A DNA stretch of 64,000 nucleotides from Fictibacillus phosphorivorans (GCF_001629705.1 NZ_CP015378.1:1550001-1614000), one strand, 5' to 3'. Counted from the first letter of the stretch, positions 47,357-57,003 are shown. The notes: generated from the letters alone by a model not told the origin. Made by a program: numbers and translations.

Positions 47357-48082
47357 ATGATGTTTAATAAGTGGCGTTTAAAGATGACGATGTATTGGTA
47401 TAAGTTACTGTTTAAGTTAGGGCTGAAGTCAGATGAGATTTATTATATAGGTGGAAATGAAGCCTTACCGCCTCCACTTAGTAAAGAAGAAGAAGCGGTT
47501 CTGCTTGAAAAGCTTCCTTCTGGTGACCAAGCTGCTAAATCTCTTTTGATCGAAAGAAACCTTCGTCTTGTTGTTTACATTGCACGAAAGTTTGAGAATA
47601 CAGGGATTAACATTGAAGATTTAATCAGTATAGGAACGATAGGCTTGATTAAAGCTGTAAACACGTTCAATCCAGAAAAAAAGATCAAGCTCGCCACTTA
47701 TGCTTCCAGGTGTATTGAGAACGAAATCTTGATGTATTTACGCCGGAACAACAAGACTCGTTCAGAAGTTTCATTTGATGAACCGTTAAATGTGGATTGG
47801 GATGGAAACGAACTTTTACTCTCAGATGTTCTAGGTACAGAGGACGACATCATTACACGAAGAATTGAGGCTAATGTAGATCGTAAACTCTTATTAAAAG
47901 CTCTTTTTACATTGAACGATCGTGAAAAGCAAATCATGGAACTTCGCTTCGGTCTTTCTGGCGGCGAAGAAAAAACACAAAAAGATGTGGCCGATATGCT
48001 CGGTATTTCTCAGTCTTATATTTCGAGATTAGAAAAAAGGATCATAAAGAGACTTCAAAAAGAATTTAATAAAATGGTTTAG
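47357..48082 (+). CDS. sigE: Pro-sigma-E, early mother-cell sigma factor
   Basis: 240-241 residues (adjacent ATG codons at 47357 and 47360; GGAAGGGGAG upstream). An amphipathic pro-sequence of nearly 30 residues ([20 protein letters not shown]) precedes the processing motif DEIYYIGG. Regions 2 ([20 protein letters not shown]) and 4.2 ([20 protein letters not shown]) are standard. It is cotranscribed with spoIIGA and activated in the mother cell. Confidence 0.98.
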   Translation: MMFNKWRLKMTMYWYKLLFKLGLKSDEIYYIGGNEALPPPLSKEEEAVLLEKLPSGDQAAKSLLIERNLRLVVYIARKFENTGINIEDLISIGTIGLIKAVNTFNPEKKIKLATYASRCIENEILMYLRRNNKTRSEVSFDEPLNVDWDGNELLLSDVLGTEDDIITRRIEANVDRKLLLKALFTLNDREKQIMELRFGLSGGEEKTQKDVADMLGISQSYISRLEKRIIKRLQKEFNKMV

Positions 48083-48138
48083 CATTTATTCTATATAGGT
48101 TTTGAATTGTTTTTACCATTTTCTCTAAAATGACAATT

Positions 48139-48168
48139 GCATAAATTTCCCTCCGTTCGGTGATACTT
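48139..48168 (+). promoter_or_regulatory. Sigma-F/sigma-G type promoter of sigG
   Basis: GCATA (48139-48143), 15-bp spacer, GGTGATACTT (48159-48168), matching GYATA-N15-GGnnAnAnT. This is the expected forespore promoter for sigG, in addition to read-through from spoIIG. Confidence 0.72.
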
Positions 48169-48203
48169 AATTTGAAATTAGCTCCCGGCAGGAGGGAAAA
48201 GAC

Positions 48204-48986
48204 TTGACAAGAAATAAAGTTGAGATTTGCGGAGTTGACACATCAAAGCTTCCTGTTTTAAAAAATCCAGAGATGCGTATTCTTTTTGATAAAATGCATA
48301 AAGGTGATCCTGATGCACGCGAAACTTTGGTTAACGGAAACCTCAGACTCGTTCTGAGTGTCATTCAACGGTTCAACAACCGCGGAGAGCACGTAGATGA
48401 TTTATTTCAAGTAGGGTGTATTGGGCTGATGAAGTCCATAGACAATTTTGATCTAGGTCAGAATGTTAAGTTTTCAACCTATGCAGTACCGATGATCATT
48501 GGTGAGATTCGCCGATATCTTCGAGACAATAACCCGATAAGAGTTTCTAGAAGCTTAAGGGATATCGCATATAAAGCACTGCAAGTTCGAGATCAGCTTA
48601 TGAACAAACTATCTCGGGAGCCAACCGCACAACAGATTGCAGAAGCTCTAGATGTACCGAAAGAAGAAGTGGTCTTTGCACTTGACGCCATCCAAGATCC
48701 AGTTTCACTATTTGAGCCGATCTACAATGACGGCGGTGATCCGATCTTTGTGATGGATCAAATCAGCGATGATAAAGCAAAAGACATGCAGTGGATTGAG
48801 GAGATCGCTTTAAAAGAAGGAATGCGACGTTTGAATGATAGAGAAAAGATGATCTTAACGATGCGATTCTTTCAAGGGAAAACGCAAATGGAAGTAGCGG
48901 ATGAGATCGGAATATCACAAGCACAAGTATCGAGACTTGAAAAAGCAGCGATCTCTCAAATGAATAAAAACATCCAAAGCAGTTAA
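48204..48986 (+). CDS. sigG: Late forespore sigma factor sigma-G
   Basis: 260 residues. MTRNKVEICGVDTSKLPVL is the diagnostic N-terminus. Regions 2 (FQVGCIGLMKSIDNFDL, KFSTYAVPMIIGEIRRYLRD), 3 and 4 (TQMEVADEIGISQAQVSRLE) are complete. The TTG start follows CAGGAGGGAAAAG. It is active in the engulfed forespore. A terminator follows at once. Confidence 0.97.
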   Translation: MTRNKVEICGVDTSKLPVLKNPEMRILFDKMHKGDPDARETLVNGNLRLVLSVIQRFNNRGEHVDDLFQVGCIGLMKSIDNFDLGQNVKFSTYAVPMIIGEIRRYLRDNNPIRVSRSLRDIAYKALQVRDQLMNKLSREPTAQQIAEALDVPKEEVVFALDAIQDPVSLFEPIYNDGGDPIFVMDQISDDKAKDMQWIEEIALKEGMRRLNDREKMILTMRFFQGKTQMEVADEIGISQAQVSRLEKAAISQMNKNIQSS

Positions 48987-49009
48987 AACCCGTTTTCACG
49001 GGTTTTTTT
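48985..49009 (+). terminator. Terminator of sigG
   Basis: Stem AAAACCCG/CGGGTTTT, 6-nt loop, T-run; begins at the stop codon. Confidence 0.88.
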
Positions 49010-49077
49010 ATTTTTGGACAGAAACATGAAATAGCTTTGTCCTTCATATACTGAAAGAAGAAAGGCGGGGATCCTAG

Positions 49078-49362
49078 ATGAATAAGATATCAGATTTTCA
49101 AGTCAAAGATGTGGTTAACGTAGCAAATGGGAAAAAGCTCGGTCATATAGCTGATCTTGAAATCAACTTAAATACAGGTAAGATAGATGCGATCATCATC
49201 CCTGGTGCTGGAAAGATGCTTGGTTTTTTTGCTAGAGAGAACGACATCGTGATTCCTTGGAGAAATATTGTTAAGATCGGTGCAGATGTCATTCTTGTTA
49301 GACATATGGAAGCTAGCGAACTAAATGAATATGTTAAAGAACCGTTTGATCAATTGAAATAA
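49078..49362 (+). CDS. ylmC: PRC-barrel protein YlmC/YmxH family
   Basis: 94 residues forming a single PRC-barrel domain (MNKISDFQVKDVVNVANGKKLGHIADLEIN ... shortened here), of the YlmC/YmxH sporulation-associated family. Function unknown. The ATG follows AAAGGCGGGG. The stop codon lies inside a terminator hairpin, so it is probably a single-gene unit. The genes ylmA and ylmB that precede it in B. subtilis are absent. Confidence 0.88.
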   Translation: MNKISDFQVKDVVNVANGKKLGHIADLEINLNTGKIDAIIIPGAGKMLGFFARENDIVIPWRNIVKIGADVILVRHMEASELNEYVKEPFDQLK

Positions 49363-49376
49363 ACGGTTCTTTTTTC
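49339..49376 (+). terminator. Terminator of ylmC
   Basis: Stem GAACCGTTT/AAACGGTTC spans the end of the gene and is followed by six T. Confidence 0.82.
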
Positions 49377-49435
49377 TTTCTTGCTTAAAATTGTGGTAAA
49401 ATAAAGATAAAACTTTCCAGGAGGAATACATACAG

Positions 49436-50257
49436 ATGAACACATTTGAACGCTCTGGAAAGCATCTTGCAATACAGAGTTGGCAAAAGATAAATTCTAA
49501 TCTTATAGCTGGTTTCACAACACGTGAGGGCGGGAATAGTACAATGCCCTTTCATTCTATGAACATGGGCTTTCATGTGAATGACAATCCAGATATGGTA
49601 CGAAAAAACCGCAAATTATTTGCAGATGAGATCGGTTTTTCAGTTGAAAATTGGGTAGGCTCTAAACAAGTTCATGCTAAAAATATTGTAAAGATAACGA
49701 AAGAAGACAGAGGTTTAGGTGCTTTAGATTTCGAAACAGCAATACCAGATGCGGATGGATTATATACATCAGACGAAAATATTCTTTTAACATCCCTTTA
49801 TGCGGACTGTGTTCCTCTCTACTTTTATTCACCCAACGATAACTTAATCGGACTCGCACATGCGGGGTGGAAAGGAACCGTTGCGAAGATCGGTCCATCA
49901 ATGATCACCATGTGGCAAGATAAAGAGAATGTTGACGTAAAGTCGGTATTAGCTGCGATTGGTCCTTCTATAGGACAATGTTGTTATGAAGTAGATGATG
50001 TAGTGATAAATGAAGTAAATATAGCGCTAGGCGTAGATAATGTAGACAAGGTGTATAAGAAGAATGAAGCAGGAAACTATCAATTAAACTTAAAAAAATT
50101 GAATGAGGTCCTTCTTTTAAGAGCTGGAGTATTGCCTGAAAATATGATCGTTTCCGATCAATGTACGAGCTGTCAGAACGACGTGTTCTTTTCACATCGT
50201 AAAGACAGGGGCAAGACAGGAAGAATGATGAGTTATATAGGCAGGAAAGGGGATTAA
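49436..50257 (+). CDS. ylmD: YfiH/laccase-domain purine nucleoside enzyme YlmD
   Basis: 273 residues of the multi-copper-oxidase-like YfiH (DUF152) family, now regarded as Zn-dependent purine nucleoside phosphorylase/adenosine deaminase or a peptidoglycan-editing factor. The conserved residues are seen in VHAKNIV, YADCVPLYFYS, GLAHAGWKGTVAKIG and GPSIGQCCYEV. An extended -10 box TGGTAAAAT lies at 49394-49402. The start follows AGGAGGAATAC. First gene of the ylmDE-sepF-ylmGH-divIVA unit. Confidence 0.92.
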   Translation: MNTFERSGKHLAIQSWQKINSNLIAGFTTREGGNSTMPFHSMNMGFHVNDNPDMVRKNRKLFADEIGFSVENWVGSKQVHAKNIVKITKEDRGLGALDFETAIPDADGLYTSDENILLTSLYADCVPLYFYSPNDNLIGLAHAGWKGTVAKIGPSMITMWQDKENVDVKSVLAAIGPSIGQCCYEVDDVVINEVNIALGVDNVDKVYKKNEAGNYQLNLKKLNEVLLLRAGVLPENMIVSDQCTSCQNDVFFSHRKDRGKTGRMMSYIGRKGD

Positions 50258-50265
50258 TTAAGAAA

Positions 50266-50946
50266 TTGGGTATCAAAGAAAACAAAGAGTACATTTTAAA
50301 TGAAATACAAAGCGCATGTGAGAAAAAAAACAGGTCTTCAAAGGGCGTTAATTTGATCGCTGTGACGAAATATGTGAGTAACGAAACAACAAGAGAAGCA
50401 GTCTTAGCAGGTATCGAACATATTGGTGAGAACAGAATAGAAGGACTGTTATCCAAAAAAGAATATCTGAAAGACCTGCCTGTAAAATGGCACTTTATTG
50501 GAACTTTGCAGACTAGAAAAGTAAAAGACGTGATTGAACATGTGGATTATATTCATTCATTAGATCGTTTAAGTTTAGCAAATGAGATTCAGAAAAGAGC
50601 AGTTAAGACTATTTCCTGTTTTGTTCAAGTTAATGTAGCTGAAGAAGATTCCAAACACGGCTTGCCAGTAAAAGATGTAGTAGCTTTTGTCGATAAACTA
50701 AAGGACTACGATAGTATAAAGGTTGTCGGCCTGATGACTATGGCACCTTTTACTGAGGATGAATCCTTAATCAGAAACGTGTTCTCAACATTAAAGCAAC
50801 TTCAATTGGAGATACAGAAACAAAAAATGGTTCATGCTCCATGTACTGAACTATCTATGGGGATGTCTAACGATTATTCGATTGCTGTTGAAGAAGGTGC
50901 TACATTTATTAGAGTAGGGACGAGTTTAGTAGGAAAAGAATTTTAG
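50266..50946 (+). CDS. ylmE: YggS-family PLP-binding protein YlmE
   Basis: 226 residues. PLP homeostasis protein of the COG0325 family with the PLP Lys (K35) in LIAVTKYVS, plus FIGTLQTRKVKD (usually HFIGxLQxNK) and LSMGMSNDYSIAVEEGATFIRVG at the C-terminus. It probably balances vitamin B6 and amino acid pools. TTG start at 50266; the ribosome site (GGAAAGGGG) is rather distant, so the exact start is less sure. Confidence 0.92.
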   Translation: MGIKENKEYILNEIQSACEKKNRSSKGVNLIAVTKYVSNETTREAVLAGIEHIGENRIEGLLSKKEYLKDLPVKWHFIGTLQTRKVKDVIEHVDYIHSLDRLSLANEIQKRAVKTISCFVQVNVAEEDSKHGLPVKDVVAFVDKLKDYDSIKVVGLMTMAPFTEDESLIRNVFSTLKQLQLEIQKQKMVHAPCTELSMGMSNDYSIAVEEGATFIRVGTSLVGKEF

Positions 50947-50958
50947 GAGGTGGTACAG

Positions 50959-51381
50959 ATGGGAATTAAAACAAAATTCAAGCGTTTCTTTGATCTGGAA
51001 GACGATTATGAGTATGAAGAGGAATATGAGGAAGAATCGATGCCTGAAGAAGAAGAAATCACACCTTCCCATACGAAAAAAGGAAAACCGAACGTGGTGA
51101 GTCTTCAAAGTATTCAACAACAAGTTAAAGTTGTGCTTGTCGAACCTCGAGTATATGCAGAAGCACAAGATATTGCGGATCAATTAAAGAACAGACGTGC
51201 TGTTGTTATGAATTTACAAAGAATTCCGCATGATCAAGCAAAAAGAATCGTAGACTTCTTATCAGGTACTGTTTATGCAATCGGTGGCGACATTCAAAAG
51301 TTGGGACCGAATACATTTTTATGTACTCCTGAAAATGTTGATGTTTCCGGAACGATTTCAGAAATGATGGAAGAAGATTAA
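50959..51381 (+). CDS. sepF: Cell division protein SepF
   Basis: 140 residues. N-terminal amphipathic membrane-binding helix [14 protein letters not shown], acidic linker ([17 protein letters not shown]), and C-terminal dimerising SepF domain (about 50-138) with [17 protein letters not shown]. It anchors FtsZ to the membrane and orders the ring. The ATG at 50959 follows TAGGAGGTGG. Confidence 0.96.
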   Translation: MGIKTKFKRFFDLEDDYEYEEEYEEESMPEEEEITPSHTKKGKPNVVSLQSIQQQVKVVLVEPRVYAEAQDIADQLKNRRAVVMNLQRIPHDQAKRIVDFLSGTVYAIGGDIQKLGPNTFLCTPENVDVSGTISEMMEED

Positions 51382-51400
51382 ATCAGGTAGGTGAAAATTA

Positions 51401-51682
51401 TTGAATATGATCTATGCAGTTGAAGACGTAGTACTAACTCTTATTCAGATCTACTACTACATGATTATCGGGTACATACTATTATCTTGGTTTCCAAACG
51501 CTCGTGAGTCATCTATCGGTCAGGTGATCGCTAGGCTAGTTGAACCATATCTTTCTCCATTTCGAAAGATTATTCCGCCTCTTGGCATGATTGATCTTTC
51601 TCCAATCGTAGCTCTAATGGCACTGCACTTTGCTCGTTTTGGTGTATCGGCGATTGCAGATATGGTAGCTCGTTCACTGTAG
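51401..51682 (+). CDS. ylmG: YggT-family membrane protein YlmG
   Basis: 93 residues with two transmembrane segments of the YggT family (IGYILLSWFPNARES ... EPYLSPFRKIIPPLG). It is found next to sepF in Gram-positives and implicated in nucleoid or septum placement in plastids and cyanobacteria. The TTG start at 51401 is supported by AGGTAGGTGA; an ATG lies two codons later. Confidence 0.9.
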   Translation: MNMIYAVEDVVLTLIQIYYYMIIGYILLSWFPNARESSIGQVIARLVEPYLSPFRKIIPPLGMIDLSPIVALMALHFARFGVSAIADMVARSL

Positions 51683-51691
51683 GAGTTTTTT

Positions 51692-52465
51692 ATGAGTATC
51701 TATCAGCATTACAGACCAGAAGAGCATGAATTTGTGGATCGGGTTTTGAACTGGAAGTCGGAGGTGTTGGAGAGGTATAGTCCAAGATTGACTGACTTTC
51801 TTGATCCGAGAGAACAAGAAATCGTAAAAAACATCATTGGTAACGATACTGAAGTTCGCCTCTCTTTATGGGGAGGCTCTTCTTTTTCTGAACGGAAGAG
51901 AGCATTGATCTATCCGGATTATTTTACTGCTCAAAATGAAGATTTTCAATTAGTCTGTTATGACATTCAATATCCTGCTAAATTCTCTACGATTGAACAT
52001 CGAGATGTTTTGGGTGCTTTAATGAACATAGGTGTTAAAAGAGGTAAGTATGGTGATATCTTAATTTCAGGAGATCGTGTACAGTTCATCTGTGCAACCG
52101 AGATCGCTGGATTTATCGATTTGAACTTAACGAAAATCGGCAAGACAGGTATTAAGCTACATACGATTCAAGAAGATGAATTAGTAGAAGTAAAGACTGA
52201 ATATCACGAAAAGACTGGTACTGTGTCTTCCCTACGACTTGATGTGATTGTCGCTGAGGTGTACAACCTGTCTCGTGCAAAAGCTTCTCCCTTGATACAA
52301 GGAGGACGAGTTAAGCTCAACCACAAAATCGTTGATCATGTTTCAACTGAATTGATGGAAGGTGATGAGCTCTCTGTAAGAGGATTTGGCAGGAGTAAAC
52401 TGATCGCGATCGAGGGAACGACTAAGAAAGAGAAGTGGCGCATCCGCTACGGACTTTTAAAATAA
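51692..52465 (+). CDS. ylmH: S4-domain RNA-binding protein YlmH
   Basis: 257 residues with an N-terminal DUF-type domain and a C-terminal S4 RNA-binding domain (about 180-245; LRLDVIVAEVYNLSRAKASPLIQGGRVKLN). YlmH is reported to act in rescue of stalled ribosomes with peptidyl-tRNA. The start follows TAGGAGTTTTTT. It is followed by divIVA after about 75 bp. Confidence 0.93.
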   Translation: MSIYQHYRPEEHEFVDRVLNWKSEVLERYSPRLTDFLDPREQEIVKNIIGNDTEVRLSLWGGSSFSERKRALIYPDYFTAQNEDFQLVCYDIQYPAKFSTIEHRDVLGALMNIGVKRGKYGDILISGDRVQFICATEIAGFIDLNLTKIGKTGIKLHTIQEDELVEVKTEYHEKTGTVSSLRLDVIVAEVYNLSRAKASPLIQGGRVKLNHKIVDHVSTELMEGDELSVRGFGRSKLIAIEGTTKKEKWRIRYGLLK

Positions 52466-52495
52466 TTTCCTTAAATAGAAGGAATGACAGAAAAT

Positions 52496-52503
52496 TTGTC
52501 GAA
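52496..52503 (+). promoter_or_regulatory. Exact Spo0A-box sequence before divIVA
   Basis: TTGTCGAA equals the 0A box consensus and lies 38 bp before the divIVA start. An 8-mer is expected once or twice by chance in 64 kb on both strands, so this is only a lead. Confidence 0.3.
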
Positions 52504-52541
52504 ATTAGGTAAAAAATAATGCATCAATGGAGGTGGCCGTT

Positions 52542-53045
52542 GTGCCTTTAACACCACTGGATATTCATAACAAGGAATTCACAAGAGGTTTCAGAGGGTA
52601 TAGTGAAGATGAAGTGAATGACTTTCTAGATCAAGTCATCAAAGATTATGAAACAGTGATCCGAGAAAAGAAAGAACTAGAGGAAACGGTAGCGAACCTT
52701 GAAGAAAAGATCTCTTATTTTAAAAACATTGAGGAAACTCTAAATAAGTCGATTCTGATTGCTCAGGAAACAGGAGAAGAAGTAAAGCGAACAGCTACGA
52801 AAGAAGCTCGTTTAATTGTTAAAGAAGCTGAAAAAAATGCGGATAGAATCATTAACGAAACGCTTTCTAAATCTCGAAAGATCTCGATGGAAATCGATGA
52901 ATTAAAGAAACAGTCTTCTGTTTATCGAACACGTTTCAAAATGTTGATTGAAGCGCAACTTGAAATGTTAAAGAACGATGACTGGGATTCTTTGAATGCA
53001 CCAGATAATCTTGAAGGCTATGAACTTCAAGAAGTAAAGTCGTAA
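52542..53045 (+). CDS. divIVA: Septum/pole organiser DivIVA
   Basis: 167 residues. N-terminal lipid-binding domain MPLTPLDIHNKEFTRGFRGY with the membrane-inserting Phe, then a long coiled coil (about 27-150) ending in the tetramerisation region. It marks curved membrane at septa and poles. The GTG at 52542 is chosen because GGAGGTGG lies 5-6 bases upstream and it yields the universal DivIVA start; an ATG at 52527 lies before that ribosome site. Confidence 0.97.
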   Translation: MPLTPLDIHNKEFTRGFRGYSEDEVNDFLDQVIKDYETVIREKKELEETVANLEEKISYFKNIEETLNKSILIAQETGEEVKRTATKEARLIVKEAEKNADRIINETLSKSRKISMEIDELKKQSSVYRTRFKMLIEAQLEMLKNDDWDSLNAPDNLEGYELQEVKS

Positions 53046-53047
53046 GC

Positions 53048-53077
53048 TTGACATTACTTTGAAAAATCGCATATACT
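53048..53077 (+). promoter_or_regulatory. Sigma-A promoter of ileS
   Basis: TTGACA (53048-53053), 18-bp spacer, TATACT (53072-53077), just after divIVA and before the T-box leader. Confidence 0.82.
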
Positions 53078-53099
53078 TTTCTAAGATTAATATGTGACG

Positions 53100-53349
53100 A
53101 AGACGGGGACAGTAAATTACTTTAATCTATTCAAGCGATCTAGGAAATGGTGCGAGCCTAGTATAGAGAAGTATTCGAAGATCACCCTTGAGTTCCTGAA
53201 CTGAAAAAAGTAGTAAGTTCAGGCGCTTCATCCACGCTACGGATGACTAAGCGGGTTTCGTGTTTATTTACGAACCTATTAGGGTGGTACCGCGGGATAA
53301 CCTTCTCGTCCCTACTGTTAGCATGCAGTAGGGGCGAGAAGGTTTTTTT
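53100..53349 (+). promoter_or_regulatory. T-box riboswitch (isoleucine)
   Basis: The T-box core AGGGTGGTACCGCG is at 53281-53294. It is followed by a strong terminator CCTTCTCGTCCCTACTG/CAGTAGGGGCGAGAAGG (53301-53342) and a T-run. Stem I lies at about 53100-53200, and a likely specifier codon ATC (Ile) is at 53181-53183 in GAAGATCAC. Uncharged tRNA(Ile) should stabilise the antiterminator and allow ileS transcription. Class is certain; the exact specifier is inferred. Confidence 0.93.
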
Positions 53350-53412
53350 GATTTCACATGGTACTTTTTTTGGTCATCTGTCACGTTTTATCGTAATGAA
53401 GGAGGAAAGATG

Positions 53413-56175
53413 ATGAATTATAAAGACACGTTATTAATGCCGAAAACAGAGTTCCCGATGCGAGGAAATCTTCCTCAAAGAGAACCTGTTGTTCAAGACA
53501 AGTGGAAAGAACTAGACATCTACAATTTGGTGTTAGAAAATACGAAGGATTTACCTCCGTTTATCCTGCATGATGGACCACCTTATGCCAATGGTGATAT
53601 CCACATCGGACACGCAGAGAATAAAATTTTAAAAGATATCATCGTGCGCTTTAAATCGATGACAGGTCACTATGCTCCTTACGTTCCTGGTTGGGATACT
53701 CACGGGCTACCGATCGAAACAGCTCTTACAAAAAGCGGTAAAGTAAAACGCAAAGAATTAACTGTTGCAGAATTCCGTAAGCTTTGTGAAGAGTATGCGT
53801 TGAAGCAGGTAGATCATCAACGTGAGCAGTTTAAACGTCTAGGTGTTCGTGGAGATTGGGAAAACCCATATATCACGTTAGATAAAGGTTACGAGGCTCG
53901 ACAGATTGAAGTATTTGGTGAAATGGCTAAAAGAGATCTGATCTACAAAGGGTTAAAACCTGTATATTGGTCTCCTTCTTCAGAATCTGCATTAGCAGAA
54001 GCAGAGATCGAGTACCAAGATAAACGCTCAGCTTCTATCTATGTAGCTTTTGATGTTAAGGATGGAAAAGGTGTTCTTGATACAGATGAGAAACTTGTAA
54101 TCTGGACAACGACTCCATGGACGATTCCAGCAAACTTAGGAATCTCTGTTCATCCAGAATTAGACTATGTTTCTGTTCAAACGGAAAATGGTAAATACGT
54201 TGTTGCAGAAGCACTATTAGAATCTCTTACAAAAGAATTCGAATGGGAACAAGCTGAAATTGTTAAACGTTTCAAAGGTGCTGAAATTGAAAATGCAGTA
54301 GCAAGCCACCCGTTATATGGACGTGATTCACTCGTTATGCTTGGTGACCACGTTACAACAGACGCAGGAACAGGCTGTGTTCATACAGCTCCTGGTCACG
54401 GAGAAGATGACTTCCTAGTTGGTAAGCGTTACGGGCTTGAAGTGTTGTGCCCTGTTGATGACAGAGGTGTTATGACAAAAGAAGCACCTGGTTTTGAAGG
54501 ATTGTTCTACGATGAAGCGAATAAGCCGATCACGGAACAATTACAAGAAAAGGGTGCACTTCTGAAGCTTTCATTCATCACTCACTCTTATCCACATGAT
54601 TGGAGAACGAAAAAGCCAGTAATCTTCCGTGCAACTGCACAGTGGTTTGCATCTATTAAAGGAATCCGTGAAGATATGCTGCGCGCGATCGAAGAAGTAA
54701 ACTGGGTTCCAACTTGGGGCGAAACACGTTTACACAACATGATCAAAGACCGTGAAGATTGGTGTATTTCCCGCCAAAGAGCTTGGGGTGTTCCAATTCC
54801 TGTCTTTTATGGTGAAGATGGTGAAGCAATTCTTACAGAAGAAACGATCGGTCATGTTGTTGAATTGTTCAGAGAGCATGGCTCAAACATTTGGTTTGAA
54901 AGAGAAGCAAAAGATTTACTTCCTGAAGGATTTACTTCTCCTCATAGTCCGAATGGCCGTTTCTCTAAAGAGACGGATATCATGGATGTGTGGTTTGATT
55001 CAGGTACATCTCACTGGGGTGTTCTTGAAGAGAGAGAAAATTTAGTAAGACCTGCAGATTTATACCTTGAAGGTTCTGACCAATACCGTGGATGGTTTAA
55101 CTCTTCTCTTTCTACATCTGTTGCGATCACTGGAAAAGCTCCTTACAAAGCAGTCTTAAGCCATGGTTTCGTTCTAGATGGAGAAGGACGTAAGATGAGT
55201 AAGTCAATCGGTAATACATTAGATCCGATCAAAGTGATGAAGCAACTTGGTGCTGATATCATCCGTTTATGGGTATCTTCTGTAGATTATCAATCTGACG
55301 TACGTGTATCAGACGATATCTTAAAACAAGTAGCCGAAGTATACAGAAAGATCCGAAATACGCTTCGTTTCTTGTTAGGTAACCTGCATGGTTTTGATCC
55401 GAATCAGCATGCTGTGAAGTTTGAAGATATGCCTGATCTAGAAAAATACATGATGGTTAAACTTGATAAAGTAGTAGCCAAAGTAAAAAAAGCATACGAA
55501 GAATATCAGTTTATCACGGTATATAATACGATTCACAACTTCTGTACGATCGAGTTGAGTTCATTCTATCTCGATATGGCAAAAGATACGCTATACATTC
55601 AAGCAGAGGACGATCATAAACGCCGTAGCATTCAAACTGTGCTTTATCAATCCTTAATGGCTCTTACAAAACTTTCTGCTCCAGTACTTTCTCATACAGC
55701 TGATGAAGTATGGGAATACATTCCGGGTGTTGATGAAGTGAGTGTTCAATTAACAACAATGCCAGAAGTGCAGAACTACCAAGGTACAGAAAAGCTTGAA
55801 AAAGACTGGGATGTATTCATGGATGTTCGTGATGAAGTATTAAAAGCACTTGAAGAAGCAAGAAGCCAAAAAACAATTGGTAAGTCACTTACGGCTTCCA
55901 TCACTCTTTATCCAACAGAATCATTAAAACCATGGTTAGAATCAGTGGAGGACTTAAATAAGCTCTTTATCGTTTCTAAAGCTGTGGTTGGAGGAGTAAA
56001 GTCAGAAGCTCCAGAATCTGCAGGAGTCTATGAGCATGTTGCTGTTTCGGTTAGCTCTGCAGAAGGTGAAACATGCGAACGCTGCTGGGTTGTTTCTGAA
56101 GATGTTGGTCAGAACGAGAGCCATCCAACACTTTGTGCAAGCTGCGCGGAGATCGTTGAAAAGCACTACGCTTAA
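53413..56175 (+). CDS. ileS: Isoleucyl-tRNA synthetase
   Basis: 920 residues. HIGH motif at 64-67 ([11 protein letters not shown]), CP1 editing domain (about 200-400; [27 protein letters not shown]), KMSKS at 594-598, anticodon-binding domain, and C-terminal zinc finger CERCW ... CASC. It is the bacterial type 1 enzyme. Two ATG codons (53410, 53413) follow GGAGGAAAG; the second has the better spacing and fits the family start. Confidence 0.98.
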   Translation: MNYKDTLLMPKTEFPMRGNLPQREPVVQDKWKELDIYNLVLENTKDLPPFILHDGPPYANGDIHIGHAENKILKDIIVRFKSMTGHYAPYVPGWDTHGLPIETALTKSGKVKRKELTVAEFRKLCEEYALKQVDHQREQFKRLGVRGDWENPYITLDKGYEARQIEVFGEMAKRDLIYKGLKPVYWSPSSESALAEAEIEYQDKRSASIYVAFDVKDGKGVLDTDEKLVIWTTTPWTIPANLGISVHPELDYVSVQTENGKYVVAEALLESLTKEFEWEQAEIVKRFKGAEIENAVASHPLYGRDSLVMLGDHVTTDAGTGCVHTAPGHGEDDFLVGKRYGLEVLCPVDDRGVMTKEAPGFEGLFYDEANKPITEQLQEKGALLKLSFITHSYPHDWRTKKPVIFRATAQWFASIKGIREDMLRAIEEVNWVPTWGETRLHNMIKDREDWCISRQRAWGVPIPVFYGEDGEAILTEETIGHVVELFREHGSNIWFEREAKDLLPEGFTSPHSPNGRFSKETDIMDVWFDSGTSHWGVLEERENLVRPADLYLEGSDQYRGWFNSSLSTSVAITGKAPYKAVLSHGFVLDGEGRKMSKSIGNTLDPIKVMKQLGADIIRLWVSSVDYQSDVRVSDDILKQVAEVYRKIRNTLRFLLGNLHGFDPNQHAVKFEDMPDLEKYMMVKLDKVVAKVKKAYEEYQFITVYNTIHNFCTIELSSFYLDMAKDTLYIQAEDDHKRRSIQTVLYQSLMALTKLSAPVLSHTADEVWEYIPGVDEVSVQLTTMPEVQNYQGTEKLEKDWDVFMDVRDEVLKALEEARSQKTIGKSLTASITLYPTESLKPWLESVEDLNKLFIVSKAVVGGVKSEAPESAGVYEHVAVSVSSAEGETCERCWVVSEDVGQNESHPTLCASCAEIVEKHYA

Positions 56176-56212
56176 AAGCTGTTTTCATATTCAAAGTTAT
56201 TATTTGTTAGTG

Positions 56213-56340
56213 GTTGATTTCCGTTTCAGATGCTCGCTTTCCGCGGGGCAGGCAGTGAGCCACATTCGTACGTTTCTCGTATAAGTGTCTCACTTGCCTA
56301 CCTGTCCCGCAGGAGTCTCGCATCTTACACTCCAATCAAC
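56213..56340 (-). repeat. Dispersed hairpin repeat, copy D (inverted)
   Basis: 128 bp, opposite orientation to copies A and C. Ends GTTGATT/AATCAAC; inner stem AGATGC (56228-56233)/GCATCT (56320-56325). Compared with A, the pair GGTGAG/CTCACC has become AGTGAG/CTCACT (read on minus). It lies 37 bp after ileS. Confidence 0.9.
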
Positions 56341-56398
56341 TTGACTGTGAAGTGAATGAGCTAGAGTGCATTCCATTTTAGAAAATACCCCAAAAAAC

Positions 56399-56423
56399 AA
56401 ATCCCGCATTTTGCGGGATTTTT
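56399..56423 (+). terminator. Terminator after ileS and its repeat
   Basis: Stem AAATCCCGC/GCGGGATTT, 5-nt loop, T-run. Confidence 0.9.
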
Positions 56424-56465
56424 GTTTGTTGTGGTGTACTTCATTGATGTTAGGCACAAATTAAA

Positions 56466-56495
56466 TTGTAGAACGTCCGATGGCTGTGCTACAAT
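56466..56495 (+). promoter_or_regulatory. Promoter of lspA-rluD
   Basis: TTGTAG, 18-bp spacer, TACAAT preceded by TGC (extended -10). Confidence 0.7.
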
Positions 56496-56532
56496 TCATA
56501 AAGACATTAATTTCTGTATCGGAGGAGTTCTA

Positions 56533-57003
56533 TTGTTTTATTATCTTGTAGCTTTGTTCATCTTGGTAATCGACCAAGTGACGAAGTGGCTAATCGTAAA
56601 GAATATGGAATTAGGGCAATCTATTTCTGTTATTGATCAAGTATTCTACATAACCTCTCACCGAAACAGGGGAGCCGCTTTTGGTATTCTCCAAGATCAG
56701 CGATACTTTTTTATCATAATTACCGTTATTGTTGTGGGTGCAGTAGTTTACTACCTACAAAAACACGCACATGATACACTCCTTAAAACGGCGCTTGCTC
56801 TAGTATTAGGAGGAGCTATTGGTAATTTTATCGATCGTTTGCTTCGCGGAGAAGTTGTTGATTTTCTAAATGTTTATATCGGCAGCTATGACTTCCCGAT
56901 TTTTAATGTGGCTGACTCAGCACTCGTTGTAGGTGTTGGTTTGATTTTTATTCAAAGTTTTATGGAAAGCAAAAAGAAGGAGCCAGAAAATGAACAAATT
57001 TGA
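56533..57003 (+). CDS. lspA: Lipoprotein signal peptidase (signal peptidase II)
   Basis: 156 residues with four transmembrane helices. It removes signal peptides from prolipoproteins. Catalytic Asp pair in [20 protein letters not shown] and [13 protein letters not shown]. The TTG at 56533 is placed by GGAGGAG 5-6 bases upstream; upstream in-frame codons run through the promoter and are not translated. It overlaps rluD by 14 bp. Confidence 0.95.
   Translation: MFYYLVALFILVIDQVTKWLIVKNMELGQSISVIDQVFYITSHRNRGAAFGILQDQRYFFIIITVIVVGAVVYYLQKHAHDTLLKTALALVLGGAIGNFIDRLLRGEVVDFLNVYIGSYDFPIFNVADSALVVGVGLIFIQSFMESKKKEPENEQI

Larger units (their letters stand above)
56176..56532. other. Gap between ileS and lspA: hairpin repeat, terminator and lspA promoter
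   Basis: In order: about 37 bp, repeat copy D (56213-56340), about 55 bp, a terminator (56399-56423) and the lspA promoter (56466-56495). The ylyA gene found here in B. subtilis is absent. Confidence 0.85.

Noticed and set aside
56422..56532. Upstream extension of lspA
   Set aside because: The frame is open by chance through the promoter; a proper TTG start with GGAGGAG follows at 56533.
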